NCBI RefSeq assembly: GCF_003116585.1
Contig: NZ_QEHM01000004.1
Span: forward strand, 124,001 to 188,000
From: Albibacillus kandeliae
GTDB lineage: Bacteria > Pseudomonadota > Alphaproteobacteria > Rhodobacterales > Rhodobacteraceae
Reading direction: 5' to 3'
DNA: 64,000 nt
Below are positions 1-8,316 of this stretch, piece by piece (position 1 is the stretch's first letter; every line of letters starts with the position of its first letter). The notes beneath the pieces are model-generated. The model did no database searches. It saw only the letters and a program-made list of their open reading frames with translations, and was not told the origin of the DNA. The translations under genes and the position numbers were made by a program.

Positions 1-1
1 G

Positions 2-64
2 GCCAAGGATGAGGCCGAGCGCCAGATCGACGACTTCGCGGCAGCACAGAAAGAAACGCTGTAA
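2..64 (+). CDS. C-terminal end of a CDS cut by the window edge
   Basis: An open frame enters from the left edge and ends at TAA 62-64. It gives a 20-residue acidic, Ala/Glu/Gln-rich tail that looks helical. It is followed 22 bases later by a strong intrinsic terminator, which supports a real gene end. The product cannot be identified from this tail. Confidence 0.55.
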   Translation, partial: AKDEAERQIDDFAAAQKETL

Positions 65-85
65 GCTCCGCCACGAGATTCAGGG

Positions 86-128
86 GGAAGGCGCGGGAGA
101 ACCCTCCCGCGCCTTCCTTCTTGTCTCC
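86..128 (+). terminator. Rho-independent terminator of the truncated first gene
   Basis: A perfect 14-bp stem (86-99 with 104-117) closes a 4-base AACC loop and is followed by a T-rich run (TTCTTGTCTCCTT). The T-rich side is on the plus strand, so it mainly serves the gene ending at 64. The convergent oxygenase gene ends at 130 on the other strand. Confidence 0.8.
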
Positions 129-129
129 T

Positions 130-1125
130 TCAGCGGTGCCGCTCGATCCCCCGGAACTCCACGAAACTCGACATGTGGTTCCACAGGAAATCGCCGTAGA
201 GGAACGGCTCGAACGGTGCGATCCCCGGCAGCGGCAGCGGTTCGATCCGCGCATCCACCGCAGGCTCGTAGAAGAACGGCACCGAGCAGCGTTCGCGCAA
301 CCCGCCCAGCACGCGATGGCGCGTGGCCCGGACCCGGCCACCGGTCCATTGTTCCAGCAACTGCCCAAAGTTCACCGCCAGCCCCTCGGCGATCGGCGGC
401 ACGTCGATCCAGCGGCCATCCTCGGTCTCGGCCTGCAATCCGCCGTTGTCATCCTGCCAGAGCAGGGTGATGAACCCCGAGTCGGTATGGGCCGCACCGA
501 CGATCCAGCGCGGGTCGTCCGAGCCGGAACGGACGGTATCCAGATCGGCGGGCAGGGATTCCGGCGGGCGCTCGGGATAGCGGATCATCCGCAGGGTCGA
601 ATTCGATGCCTTGAACAGCGGTGTCATCAACTGCGGATCCAGCCCCATCCCGCGGGCCAAACCGGCAAGGATCGCCTGCCCCAGCCGCTCCATCGCGGCG
701 TAGTAATCCGCGACCGCCGCCCGCCAGTCCGGCGCGTCCTCGGGCCAGGGGGTCGGCTCCAGCAGCGGATCGCCACTGTCCGACACGCGGGTGGCATCGA
801 CGGCGTCAGCGCCGATATCAATGCCTTCCTTGTAAGTCTGCGTGCCCGGGGTCAGCGGAAAGTAACCCCGGTAGACGTTATCATGCTCTGGAACGTACTT
901 GCGGCGGGACAGCTGCCGCTTCGCCTCTTCCGGAAGTGCGAAGAAGGCGAGGATGCGCTCCCGCATGTCCGGCGCGAGGCCCAGCGCCTCGTCCACGTGC
1001 GAGAGCCGCATGAATCCGGCACCCTCGGCCGCACGCGCCAGTTCAGTGTCCGTCGCGGTGCCGGCCATCATGATCAGCCGGGCGTCGATGATGGGAATAT
1101 CGGGGATCAGGTCGGCGTCTTTCAT
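130..1125 (-). CDS. Isopenicillin N synthase-family Fe(II)/2-oxoglutarate-dependent oxygenase
   Basis: 331 residues, a normal length for the plant-flavonol-synthase/IPNS-like dioxygenase family. The N-terminal DIOX-N-type region (about 8-120) precedes the jelly-roll domain. The iron triad is visible as HTD at 213-215 and His270. The RxS motif that binds the 2-oxoglutarate carboxylate is RCS at 279-281. Such cytosolic enzymes hydroxylate or oxidise small molecules while decarboxylating 2-oxoglutarate; the substrate cannot be read from sequence. The gene is divergent from a LysR regulator 109 bases away with an inverted repeat between them, so it is probably that regulator's target. Family certain, substrate unknown. 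Confidence 0.9.
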   Translation of the reverse strand: MKDADLIPDIPIIDARLIMMAGTATDTELARAAEGAGFMRLSHVDEALGLAPDMRERILAFFALPEEAKRQLSRRKYVPEHDNVYRGYFPLTPGTQTYKEGIDIGADAVDATRVSDSGDPLLEPTPWPEDAPDWRAAVADYYAAMERLGQAILAGLARGMGLDPQLMTPLFKASNSTLRMIRYPERPPESLPADLDTVRSGSDDPRWIVGAAHTDSGFITLLWQDDNGGLQAETEDGRWIDVPPIAEGLAVNFGQLLEQWTGGRVRATRHRVLGGLRERCSVPFFYEPAVDARIEPLPLPGIAPFEPFLYGDFLWNHMSSFVEFRGIERHR

Positions 1126-1184
1126 GGTCGTGATGTCCTGAGCATGTCGGGCTGCGTTGCCGGGGACGAGCCTATTTGCTAACC

Positions 1185-1212
1185 TGAGATTATCAAATAT
1201 CAGAAAATCTCA
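1185..1212. promoter_or_regulatory. Inverted repeat, likely LysR operator between divergent genes
   Basis: TGAGATT (1185-1191) and AATCTCA (1206-1212) form an inverted repeat with a 14-base AT-rich spacer in otherwise GC-rich DNA. It lies between the oxygenase start (1125) and the LysR start (1235). The T/A-flanked spacing is typical of LysR-type binding sites. Confidence 0.5.
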
Positions 1213-1234
1213 TGGATTTTGATGACTCCTGATC

Positions 1235-2170
1235 ATGCATAGACGTCTCTTGGACCGGATGTCGCTCGACGCCTTCCGCGTGTTCGAGGCCGCCGCGCGC
1301 CACATGAACTTCAGCGCCGCGGCGCGCGAGTTGCTGGTGACACAGGCAGCGGTCAGCCGGCGCATCCAGAAGCTCGAGACAGACCTTCAGGCCGACCTCT
1401 TCATTCGCGAAGGTCGGCGCCTCGAACTGACCCCCAAGGGCGAAACGCTCTACCGGCGCACACAGGCCGCGCTCGACTTCCTGTCGGAGGGGCTCGGGGA
1501 AATCCTGCCAAGGGAAGCGCCCGCCTCGGTGGTGATCGCCGCCAGCGGCTCGATCTCGCATCTCTGGCTCAGCCGGACCCTGCGCGGCTATGTCCTCGCC
1601 CGGCCGGACGAGGACGTGCGCCTCGTCACCTCCGACAAGGGCAGCGACCTGTCGGCGGACACCAATGACCTGACCGTCCTCTACAGCCTCGGCGCCCACC
1701 CCGACTGGGCCCTGACCCCGCTGCTGCAGGAGAGGTTGATCCCGGTCGCCGCCCCGGACTACCTGTCGCGTCTCGCCCCGGGCCGCGCCCCCGAAGACCT
1801 CGGGGCGAACGAGATCGCCGCGATGACGCTGTTCGACTATGCAAGGGTCAACGCCTACTGGCGCTCGCTCAGGGACTGGTTCCAGTGGCAGGGGATCGCG
1901 CCCAACCGGGTGCGCCCGCGCGTGGTCTTTCCCACCTACCCGATGGCCGTCGACGCGGCCCTGTCCGGCGAAGGCGTCATGCTGGGCAGCCAGGAACTTC
2001 TGTCGGACCACCTGCGCGCGGGTCGGCTGGTGGAACTCTCACGGCAGGTGCTGGTCACCGGCTATGGCTACTACCTCGGCCTGCCGCGCCACCGGGCCCC
2101 CACGCCGCAGGCGCTGACCCTCTATCACTGGCTGCTGGCAGCCGCATCGGGCGAGGTGCGGCCCGGCTGA
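1235..2170 (+). CDS. LysR-family transcriptional regulator (GcvA-like)
   Basis: 311 residues. The N-terminal winged helix-turn-helix covers about residues 9-68, with the typical run MNFSAAARELLVTQAAVSRR. A LysR effector-binding domain follows. The family binds as tetramers to promoters near its own gene and responds to a small-molecule inducer. Divergent orientation to the oxygenase, with an inverted repeat between them, makes that gene the probable target. ATG 1235 is kept as start; ATG 1259 is an alternative, and neither has a strong ribosome binding site. It faces prpE tail to tail with 24 bases between. Confidence 0.88.
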   Translation: MHRRLLDRMSLDAFRVFEAAARHMNFSAAARELLVTQAAVSRRIQKLETDLQADLFIREGRRLELTPKGETLYRRTQAALDFLSEGLGEILPREAPASVVIAASGSISHLWLSRTLRGYVLARPDEDVRLVTSDKGSDLSADTNDLTVLYSLGAHPDWALTPLLQERLIPVAAPDYLSRLAPGRAPEDLGANEIAAMTLFDYARVNAYWRSLRDWFQWQGIAPNRVRPRVVFPTYPMAVDAALSGEGVMLGSQELLSDHLRAGRLVELSRQVLVTGYGYYLGLPRHRAPTPQALTLYHWLLAAASGEVRPG

Positions 2171-2194
2171 CAGCGCCAGCCAGACCAGCCGAAC

Positions 2195-4084
2195 TCAGAC
2201 GCCGTAGCCGATGGACTTCAGCGCGTCTCTCACCTCGTCGAGGATGGCCGGGTCGTCGATGGTCGCCGGTACCTTGAACTCCTGATTGTCGGCGATCTTG
2301 ACCATGGTCGCCCGCAGGATCTTGCCCGACCGCGTCTTGGGCAACCGGTCGACCACCACCGCCAGCTTGAAGGCCGCCACCGGCCCGATTCGGTCGCGCA
2401 CCAGCTTGACGCATTCCGCCGTGATCTCGTCATGCGGCCGGTTCACGCCCTTGGTCAGGATCACGAAGCCGACGGGCAATTGCCCCTTCAGATCGTCGCT
2501 GACCCCGATCACCGCACATTCGGCTACGTCCGGATGCGAGGCGAGAACCTCCTCCATGCCCCCGGTCGAGAGCCGGTGTCCCGCGACGTTGATCACGTCA
2601 TCGGTGCGCGCCATGATGTAGAGGTAGCCGTCCTCGTCGATCATCCCCGCATCGCCGGTCTCGTAATACCCGGGGAAGTGCGAGAGATAGGCCTTCTTGT
2701 AGCGGTCCTCCGCGTTCCACAGCGTCGGCAGGGTGCCCGGCGGCAGCGGCAGCTTGATCGCGATCGCACCCAGTTCTCCCGCCTTCATCTGGTGCCCCGC
2801 CTCGTCGAGGATCTGCACGTCGTAGCCCGGCATCGGCACCGTCGGCGAGCCGATCTTGACCGGCAGCGCCTCCAGCCCCGCGGGGTTGCCCGCGATGGTC
2901 CAGCCGGTTTCGGTCTGCCACCAGTGGTCATAGACCGGCACGTCGAGAATGCGCTGCGCCCACTCGATGGTATCGGGGTCGGCCCGTTCCCCCGCGAGAT
3001 AGAGCGCACGCAGGCACGAGATATCGTACTGCTTGACGAACTCCCCCTTGGGGTCTTCGCGCTTGACCGCACGGATGGCGGTGGGCGCGGTAAAGAACGA
3101 GCGCACCTTGTGCTCGGCGATCACCCGCCAGAAGGTGCCCGGATCGGGTGTGCCGACCGGCTTGCCCTCGAACACCACCGAGGTGTTGCCGTGGATCAGC
3201 GGGCCATAGGCGATGTAGGAATGCCCCACGACCCAGCCCACGTCCGAGGCGGCCCAGAACACGTCGCCCGGATCGACGTTGTAGATGTTCTTCATGGTCC
3301 AGTTCAGCGCCACGAGGTGCCCGCCGGTCGGGCGCACCACGCCCTTGGGCTGGCCGGTGGTGCCGGAGGTGTAGAGGATATAGGCCGGGTGCCCGCCCTC
3401 GACTGGCACGCAGTCCGCAGGCTCGACGCCGTACTGGAAGCCGTACCAGCTCACGTCGCGGCCCTCTTCCAGCCGGGCGACCTCCTGCTCGCGCTGGAAG
3501 ATCACGCAGAAATCAGGCTGGTGCTTGGACAGCTCCAGCGCGCCGTCCAGCAGCGGCTTGTAGTGAACCACGCGGCCCGGCTCGATCCCGCAGGAGGCCG
3601 CGATGATCGCCTTGGGCTGGCAGTCGTCGATGCGCACGGCCAGTTCGTTGGCCGCGAAGCCGCCGAAGACGACCGAGTGGATCGCGCCAAGGCGCGCGCA
3701 GGCCAGCATCGCCTCGATCGCCTGCGGCACCATCGGCATGTAGATGATGACGCGGTCGCCCTTCTCGATCCCCTTGGCGCGCAGCGCCCCGGCGAGCTGC
3801 GCGACGCGGTTGCGCAGCTCGTCAAAGGTGATCTTCTGCGTGGTCCCGGTCAGGGGGCTGTCGTGGATGATCGCAACCTGCGATCCCCGCCCGGCCTCGC
3901 AATGGCGGTCCACCGCATTCCAGCAGGTGTTGACCATGCCGTCCTCGAACCAGTGGTAGAGCGGACCGCCGGTGTCGGTCAGCGCCTTGGTCGGGAACCT
4001 GTCCCAGTCAATGGCCTTGGCAGCGTCCAGCCAAAAGCCCTCCGGGTCGGCCTTGGCACGCGCGTATGTCTCCTTGTAAGACAT
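2195..4084 (-). CDS. prpE: Propionyl-CoA synthetase (propionate--CoA ligase)
   Basis: 629 residues from ATG 4084, matching PrpE length. The upstream in-frame ATG at 4285 is rejected because the extension lies in non-coding AT-rich DNA, and a GGAGGAGG ribosome site precedes 4084. The AMP-forming motif YTSGTTGQPKG is at 238-248 and the A10 motif PKTRSGKILR holds catalytic Lys588, whose acetylation usually inactivates these ligases. The enzyme activates propionate to propionyl-CoA in the cytosol, feeding carboxylation and the B12-dependent methylmalonyl-CoA route. The motifs alone would also fit acetyl-CoA synthetase; overall sequence and the start MSYKETYARA favour PrpE. The upstream TTTGCAAA boxes suggest control by a short-chain-acyl-CoA regulator. 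Confidence 0.92.
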   Translation of the reverse strand: MSYKETYARAKADPEGFWLDAAKAIDWDRFPTKALTDTGGPLYHWFEDGMVNTCWNAVDRHCEAGRGSQVAIIHDSPLTGTTQKITFDELRNRVAQLAGALRAKGIEKGDRVIIYMPMVPQAIEAMLACARLGAIHSVVFGGFAANELAVRIDDCQPKAIIAASCGIEPGRVVHYKPLLDGALELSKHQPDFCVIFQREQEVARLEEGRDVSWYGFQYGVEPADCVPVEGGHPAYILYTSGTTGQPKGVVRPTGGHLVALNWTMKNIYNVDPGDVFWAASDVGWVVGHSYIAYGPLIHGNTSVVFEGKPVGTPDPGTFWRVIAEHKVRSFFTAPTAIRAVKREDPKGEFVKQYDISCLRALYLAGERADPDTIEWAQRILDVPVYDHWWQTETGWTIAGNPAGLEALPVKIGSPTVPMPGYDVQILDEAGHQMKAGELGAIAIKLPLPPGTLPTLWNAEDRYKKAYLSHFPGYYETGDAGMIDEDGYLYIMARTDDVINVAGHRLSTGGMEEVLASHPDVAECAVIGVSDDLKGQLPVGFVILTKGVNRPHDEITAECVKLVRDRIGPVAAFKLAVVVDRLPKTRSGKILRATMVKIADNQEFKVPATIDDPAILDEVRDALKSIGYGV

Positions 4085-4210
4085 CCTCATCCTCCTCCAC
4101 AGAATTGCATTTGTGTTACGAAGCGGCAGCCAACCGGGCAAGCGTCTTGCGGGCTGCGCGACAGAGTGGCGCAAATTCTTTGCAGTTTTCGCACTTAACG
4201 CAGGGAAAAC

Positions 4211-4267
4211 TTTGCAAACCGCAGGGTATCTCCCGAAGGCCCGGAAAACCCCCTCTGGGTTTGCAAA
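4211..4267. promoter_or_regulatory. Two TTTGCAAA boxes upstream of prpE (RamB/ScfR-type sites)
   Basis: The palindromic octamer TTTGCAAA occurs at 4211-4218 and 4260-4267, 49 bases apart; a weaker TTTGCAG lies near 4179. This fits the AA/GTTTGCAAA boxes known for RamB/ScfR-type regulators of acetate and propionate metabolism. The boxes lie 127-183 bases upstream of the prpE start on the minus strand, within the 363-base gap to the lipoprotein gene. No other gene is supported in that gap. Confidence 0.55.
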
Positions 4268-4447
4268 CAGGGCGAGGGCCCGCACGGCCCCTGCGACATC
4301 TCACATGCGGAGAGATTCGCGCGGCCCAATGTCCGTTCCGGGGGCCCCGGCAATTGAAACTCGCGCCCCGCTCGGCCATATTGTCCCGCAAAAGCAAAAA
4401 GCAACCGGGGCTGCCGAAACGCCCCAGAGCAGTACGGAACAGTAACC

Positions 4448-4795
4448 ATGAAACCTGCGATTGCCGCGACCCTCGCCCTGGCACTCCTGTCCTCCTGCGG
4501 CGGGCAATCCTCCCGCAACCGCCATGTCGAGGTGATCCCCGAGGCACGGGGTCCGATCTCGTCGGCCTGCATGCAGTCCGGGCGCAACAGCGCATCCGAG
4601 CGGCGCTGCGGCTGCGTTCAGGCCGTAGCCGACGACACGCTCTCGCGTTCCGACCAGCGGCTCGGCGCCAGCTTCTTCGACGACCCCCACAAGGCGCAGG
4701 AAATCCGGCAATCGGACAGCGCCAGCAACGAGGCGTTCTGGAAGCGCTGGCGCGAATTCGGTGTTCAGGCCGAGAAGGTCTGCGCCAAGGCCTGA
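4448..4795 (+). CDS. Small cysteine-containing lipoprotein
   Basis: 115 residues with a signal peptide ending in the lipobox LLSSC (lipidated Cys17), so it should be a membrane-anchored periplasmic lipoprotein. The mature part has four more cysteines (ACMQ, RRCGC, KVCAKA) and a conserved-looking stretch SFFDDPHKAQEIRQSDSASN. Homologues in Rhodobacteraceae are often labelled 'arginine transporter', but nothing in the sequence supports transport. The function is unknown. It is convergent with the HpsN-like gene 21 bases downstream. Confidence 0.75.
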   Translation: MKPAIAATLALALLSSCGGQSSRNRHVEVIPEARGPISSACMQSGRNSASERRCGCVQAVADDTLSRSDQRLGASFFDDPHKAQEIRQSDSASNEAFWKRWREFGVQAEKVCAKA

Positions 4796-4816
4796 GACCC
4801 CGGCCCTAACCCCGGA

Positions 4817-6115
4817 TCAGTGCCCGGCCACCATCGGCGCCGGGCTCAGCCGCGCCAGTCGGATGTCGGCAGTGCGCGCGTGCCCCTCCATCCCCTCGTG
4901 GCGCGAGATGTTCGCGGTGGCCTGCGCCAGCGCCGGCAGCGCCTCGTCCTCGACCCGCTGCCAGGTGACGGTCTTGAGGAACTTGTGAACGCTCAGTCCG
5001 CCGGTATAGCGCGCCGCGCCAGAGGTCGGCAGCACGTGGTTCGGACCGGCGGCCTTGTCACCAAAGGCAACGGTCGTGTTCTGCCCAAGGAACAGCGACC
5101 CGTAAGACGTCAGCCGCTGCTTCCACCACTCAAGATCGCGCGCCTGCACGTGCAGGTGCTCCGGCCCGGCGCGATCCGCAAAGGCGGCCATCGCCTCCGC
5201 CCCGTCGCACAACACCACTTCGCCCAGCGCGTCCCATGCGGCGCGGGCAGCCGCCCCGTTCGACTCCGGCAGTTCGGCGATGCAGCGCGGCATCAGCCGC
5301 AGCACCTCGCGCGCCAGCGGCTTGTGGGTCGTCACGAGGCAGACCGGCGAGTTCTGCCCGTGCTCCGCCTGTCCGACGAGGTCCCACGCGACCGTCAGCG
5401 CATCCGCCGTCTCATCGGCGAGGATCATCGAATCCGTCGGCCCGGCGAACATATCGATCCCGACCGGCCCGAACATCTGCCGCTTGGCCTCCGCCACGAA
5501 CTGGTTGCCGGGGCCAACGAGGATGTCGGCCGGGGCGCAGCCGAAGAAGCCATGCGCCAGCGCCGCGACCCCCTGCACCCCACCAAGACACAGGATGCGG
5601 TCCGCGCCTGCCACCTTCATCGCGTAAAGCACGGCCGGGGCCGGACCACCGGCGCCCCGCGCCGGGGTGCAGGCGATGACCTGACGAACCCCGGCGGTAC
5701 GCGCCGTGGTGATCGTCATCAGGGCCGAGGCGATATGGGCATAGCGCCCGCCCGGCACGTAGCAGCCCGCCGTGGCGAGCGGGATATGCCGCTGCCCGGC
5801 AAACAGTCCGGGGCGCAGTTCGATTTCCATGTCCTGCGCGCTCAGCCGCTGGGCCAGGGCAAAGTCGCGGATGTTCTCGTGGGCATAACGGATATCTGCC
5901 TTCAGCCCCTCGTCAAGCTCGGCCTCCGCCGCGACGATCTGCGCCTCGGGGACGACGATGGGACCGGTCCAGCCGTCGAGCCGCGCGGCGTAGTCTATCA
6001 CCGCCGCCTCGCCCTCACGTTCGATCCGCGCCAGCATCTCGGCCACGACGGCACCCGCGTCGGCCCCGTTTGCCACTGCTGCGCCCTGCGCCGATTTCAG
6101 GAACATGTGAGACAT
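4817..6115 (-). CDS. Histidinol-dehydrogenase paralogue, probable sulfopropanediol 3-dehydrogenase (HpsN-like)
   Basis: 432 residues of the HisD fold. The zinc and catalytic residues of the family are present: QAEHGQNS, GPEHLHV, DKAAGPNHVLPT and HEGMEGHA. A second, more typical HisD is encoded at 23503-24804, so this copy is unlikely to serve histidine synthesis. Residues around WWKQRLTSYGSLFLGQNT and SVHKFLKTVTWQ resemble HpsN, which oxidises (R)-2,3-dihydroxypropane-1-sulfonate to sulfolactate with NAD in roseobacters. No other hps genes are adjacent, so the substrate remains inferred. A divergent LysR gene starts 80 bases away and probably regulates it. Confidence 0.8.
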   Translation of the reverse strand: MSHMFLKSAQGAAVANGADAGAVVAEMLARIEREGEAAVIDYAARLDGWTGPIVVPEAQIVAAEAELDEGLKADIRYAHENIRDFALAQRLSAQDMEIELRPGLFAGQRHIPLATAGCYVPGGRYAHIASALMTITTARTAGVRQVIACTPARGAGGPAPAVLYAMKVAGADRILCLGGVQGVAALAHGFFGCAPADILVGPGNQFVAEAKRQMFGPVGIDMFAGPTDSMILADETADALTVAWDLVGQAEHGQNSPVCLVTTHKPLAREVLRLMPRCIAELPESNGAAARAAWDALGEVVLCDGAEAMAAFADRAGPEHLHVQARDLEWWKQRLTSYGSLFLGQNTTVAFGDKAAGPNHVLPTSGAARYTGGLSVHKFLKTVTWQRVEDEALPALAQATANISRHEGMEGHARTADIRLARLSPAPMVAGH

Positions 6116-6195
6116 TCGACCAATCCTCTTCCAAGCGGCACTTGACCGCTAGCAGGGCTAAATTCACAAAAGGTTAAACTGTTCGGAGCGGAACG

Positions 6196-7161
6196 ATGAT
6201 CATGAAGGGCGTCACCCTGCGCGGGCTCGAGGTTTTCGCCTCGCTCGCCAAGACCGGATCGGTCGCCCAGACCGCCGAATTGACCGGCCTCAGCCAACCC
6301 GCCGTCAGCCAGCAATTGCGTAACCTCGAAGCCGCGCTCGGCACCGATCTCGTCGATCATGCGCGCCGCCCGATGCGGCTCACAGCTGCCGGCCGGAGCT
6401 TTCTCGAACGCACCGAGACGGTCCTCTCCGAACTGCGACTGGCGCAGAGCGAGCTGACCGTCATGGACCTGACCCACCTGAGCACGCTGTCCATCGGCGT
6501 GATCGACGATTTCGACAACGACCTGACGCCGCGTCTTGCCACCGTCCTTGCCGACAGCCTTACCAAGAGCCGCTTCAAGCTGATCACCGCGTCGAGCCAC
6601 GAATTGCGCGACGCGATGGCCGAACGCGAGTTGCATATCGCCATCGCGGCCAGCCCCGGGCAGGTGCACGAGGGCATCGTCGAACGCCCGATTATCCGCG
6701 ACCCCTTCATGCTGGTCGCGCCGCGCGGGATCATCACCGATCCGCAGGCCATCATGGAGCAACTCGCCGACCTGCCGTTCCTGCGCTACGCGCGTGACCA
6801 GTTGATCAGCCGTCAGATCGAAGCGCATCTGGCGCGGCAGAAACTCGACTTCGAGGAGCGGTTCGAGATCGGCAGCAACCCGGCCCTGATGGCGATGGTT
6901 GCCCGCCGCATCGGCTGGGCCATCACCACCCCGCTCGGCTACATGCGCGCCGTGCGCTTCCAGGACGAGATCGAGGCCTTTCCCCTGCCCTTCGGCGCCT
7001 TCTCCCGCACCATATCGCTGTTCTCGCACGCGGACTGGGCCGACCAGGTGCCCCGCGACGTGGCCCAGACCCTGCGGCGTCTGGCGCAGACCCAGATCAT
7101 CGACCCGTGCCTTACGCGGATGCCGTTCCTCGTGGGCAAACTGCGCGTGATCGAGGCCTGA
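6196..7161 (+). CDS. LysR-family transcriptional regulator next to the HpsN-like gene
   Basis: 321 residues. The N-terminal helix-turn-helix (about 5-65) includes AELTGLSQPAVSQQLRNLE, followed by an effector domain. A GGAG ribosome site precedes ATG 6196. The divergent arrangement with the HpsN-like dehydrogenase suggests it controls that gene in response to a C3-sulfonate or related substrate; this is inference from position. It is only distantly similar to the LysR at 1235. Confidence 0.88.
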   Translation: MIMKGVTLRGLEVFASLAKTGSVAQTAELTGLSQPAVSQQLRNLEAALGTDLVDHARRPMRLTAAGRSFLERTETVLSELRLAQSELTVMDLTHLSTLSIGVIDDFDNDLTPRLATVLADSLTKSRFKLITASSHELRDAMAERELHIAIAASPGQVHEGIVERPIIRDPFMLVAPRGIITDPQAIMEQLADLPFLRYARDQLISRQIEAHLARQKLDFEERFEIGSNPALMAMVARRIGWAITTPLGYMRAVRFQDEIEAFPLPFGAFSRTISLFSHADWADQVPRDVAQTLRRLAQTQIIDPCLTRMPFLVGKLRVIEA

Positions 7162-7347
7162 GAGCCACGCCATAACGCGCTTGTCGTCCCTGATCCCTGT
7201 TCGCTGCATCGCCACGAAATCCGCTGTCTCACATGCCCTTTCCTGCAACATGAGAGCACGAGACGGAGGCAAGACAATGGCCAGCTTGCCGTTTTAGGAA
7301 CAAGATCGTCCAAATTTCACTTTACTTAATCCGGGGCCCCGGGGCGC

Positions 7348-7818
7348 TCAGGAAAGCGCCGCCTTCAACCCCGCCGCCGCCTCTTCGATCAGGTCCAGCA
7401 CGCCATCGAAGTCGCGGGTGTAATAGGGGTCGGGCACGTAGCTGGCGCCCGAGTCAGGGGCGTAGTCGGTGAACAACCGCACCGGCGTCGCACTGTCGGA
7501 GGGGCGCAGATCCTCGACCGCCTCTCGGTTGTCGTCGTCCATCACCACGATCAGGTCAAAGCGGTCAAAGTCGGCGCGGGTGAACTGCCGCGCGCGCAGG
7601 TCCGACAGATCAACGCCACGGGCGTGCGCCGCCTGCTGCATGGCACCATAGGGCGGCTCGCCCACGTGCCAGGAAGACGTACCGGCGCTGTCCGTCCGGG
7701 CCTCCGGCATCAGCGCGCGGAACACGCCCTCCGCCGCCGGCGAGCGGCAGATGTTGCCGAGGCAGACAAAGAGCACCCGGGGTCCGGCGGTCTCCGCGCT
7801 ATGGTTTTCGCTGGGCAT
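7348..7818 (-). CDS. Low-molecular-weight protein-tyrosine phosphatase
   Basis: 156 residues. The P-loop CX5RS is CLGNICRS with nucleophile Cys19 and Arg25, and the acid loop DPYY is at 130-133; both are diagnostic of LMW-PTPs that dephosphorylate phosphotyrosine in the cytosol. The N-terminus carries about 12 extra residues before the first strand. The partner kinase is not in the window, and the physiological substrate is unknown. The gene is divergent from a small secreted-protein gene 60 bases away. Confidence 0.9.
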   Translation of the reverse strand: MPSENHSAETAGPRVLFVCLGNICRSPAAEGVFRALMPEARTDSAGTSSWHVGEPPYGAMQQAAHARGVDLSDLRARQFTRADFDRFDLIVVMDDDNREAVEDLRPSDSATPVRLFTDYAPDSGASYVPDPYYTRDFDGVLDLIEEAAAGLKAALS

Positions 7819-7878
7819 GGCCAGGACGCCTCCGATAGGGTGATCGTGTCAGCCAAGTATTACCAAAGAGGTAGACCA

Positions 7879-8316
7879 TTGCTCAAACGTCGATTTCTCT
7901 TGCCATTGATCGTGCTCGCCTTTGCCTTGTCTGGCGCAGCCAATGCCGGGGACAATGCATTATCTTACGAGACAGACTGCGTCATGAAGACCTGGGGGCA
8001 GTTTCTGGCACCCTATGAACAGACACCCCAGCTGCGTGAGACGATCGACATTGGCGGGGGAAAGACCATTGCCGCTTACGACATGGGGCCGTTGCAGGGT
8101 CGTTTCGCCAAGCAATATGTATTCTTTCTTGATGACGGGCAGTGCTTTCGCAAGGCGGTCTCCTTCGGATCATACATGGCGACCGGCATGATGAGGGAAC
8201 CTCGAATGTATCACGTCGATCTATACACAGAAGATATGCAGGGGCTCCTGGACGTGTCTTCGAAACCGACAAGCTTTCGTACAGCGCGCAAGAAGGCACT
8301 GGATGTATTGAAATGA
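7879..8316 (+). CDS. Small secreted protein of unknown function (TTG start)
   Basis: 145 residues from TTG 7879, chosen because AGAGG lies 8 bases upstream and the translated N-terminus is a classic Sec signal peptide (Lys-Arg-Arg, hydrophobic core, cleavage after ANA). The mature part begins GDNALSYETDC and has two cysteines (CVMK, DGQCFR) that could form a disulfide. No family is recognised. Its stop overlaps the cobB start (ATGA), so the two are translationally coupled. Base composition is lower in GC than the neighbours (for example the AT-rich stretch 8105-8240), hinting at a less constrained or recently acquired gene. Confidence 0.7.
   Translation: MLKRRFLLPLIVLAFALSGAANAGDNALSYETDCVMKTWGQFLAPYEQTPQLRETIDIGGGKTIAAYDMGPLQGRFAKQYVFFLDDGQCFRKAVSFGSYMATGMMREPRMYHVDLYTEDMQGLLDVSSKPTSFRTARKKALDVLK

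Noticed and set aside
2432-4198. 588-codon open frame on the plus strand opposite prpE
   Set aside because: Shadow frame of GC-rich codons; Arg/His/Gly-rich, no family pattern, and the opposite strand encodes an intact enzyme.
4817-6115. Calling the first HisD-fold gene a second hisD
   Set aside because: A canonical hisD is present at 23503-24804 in its normal context, and the residues here are closer to HpsN-type dehydrogenases.
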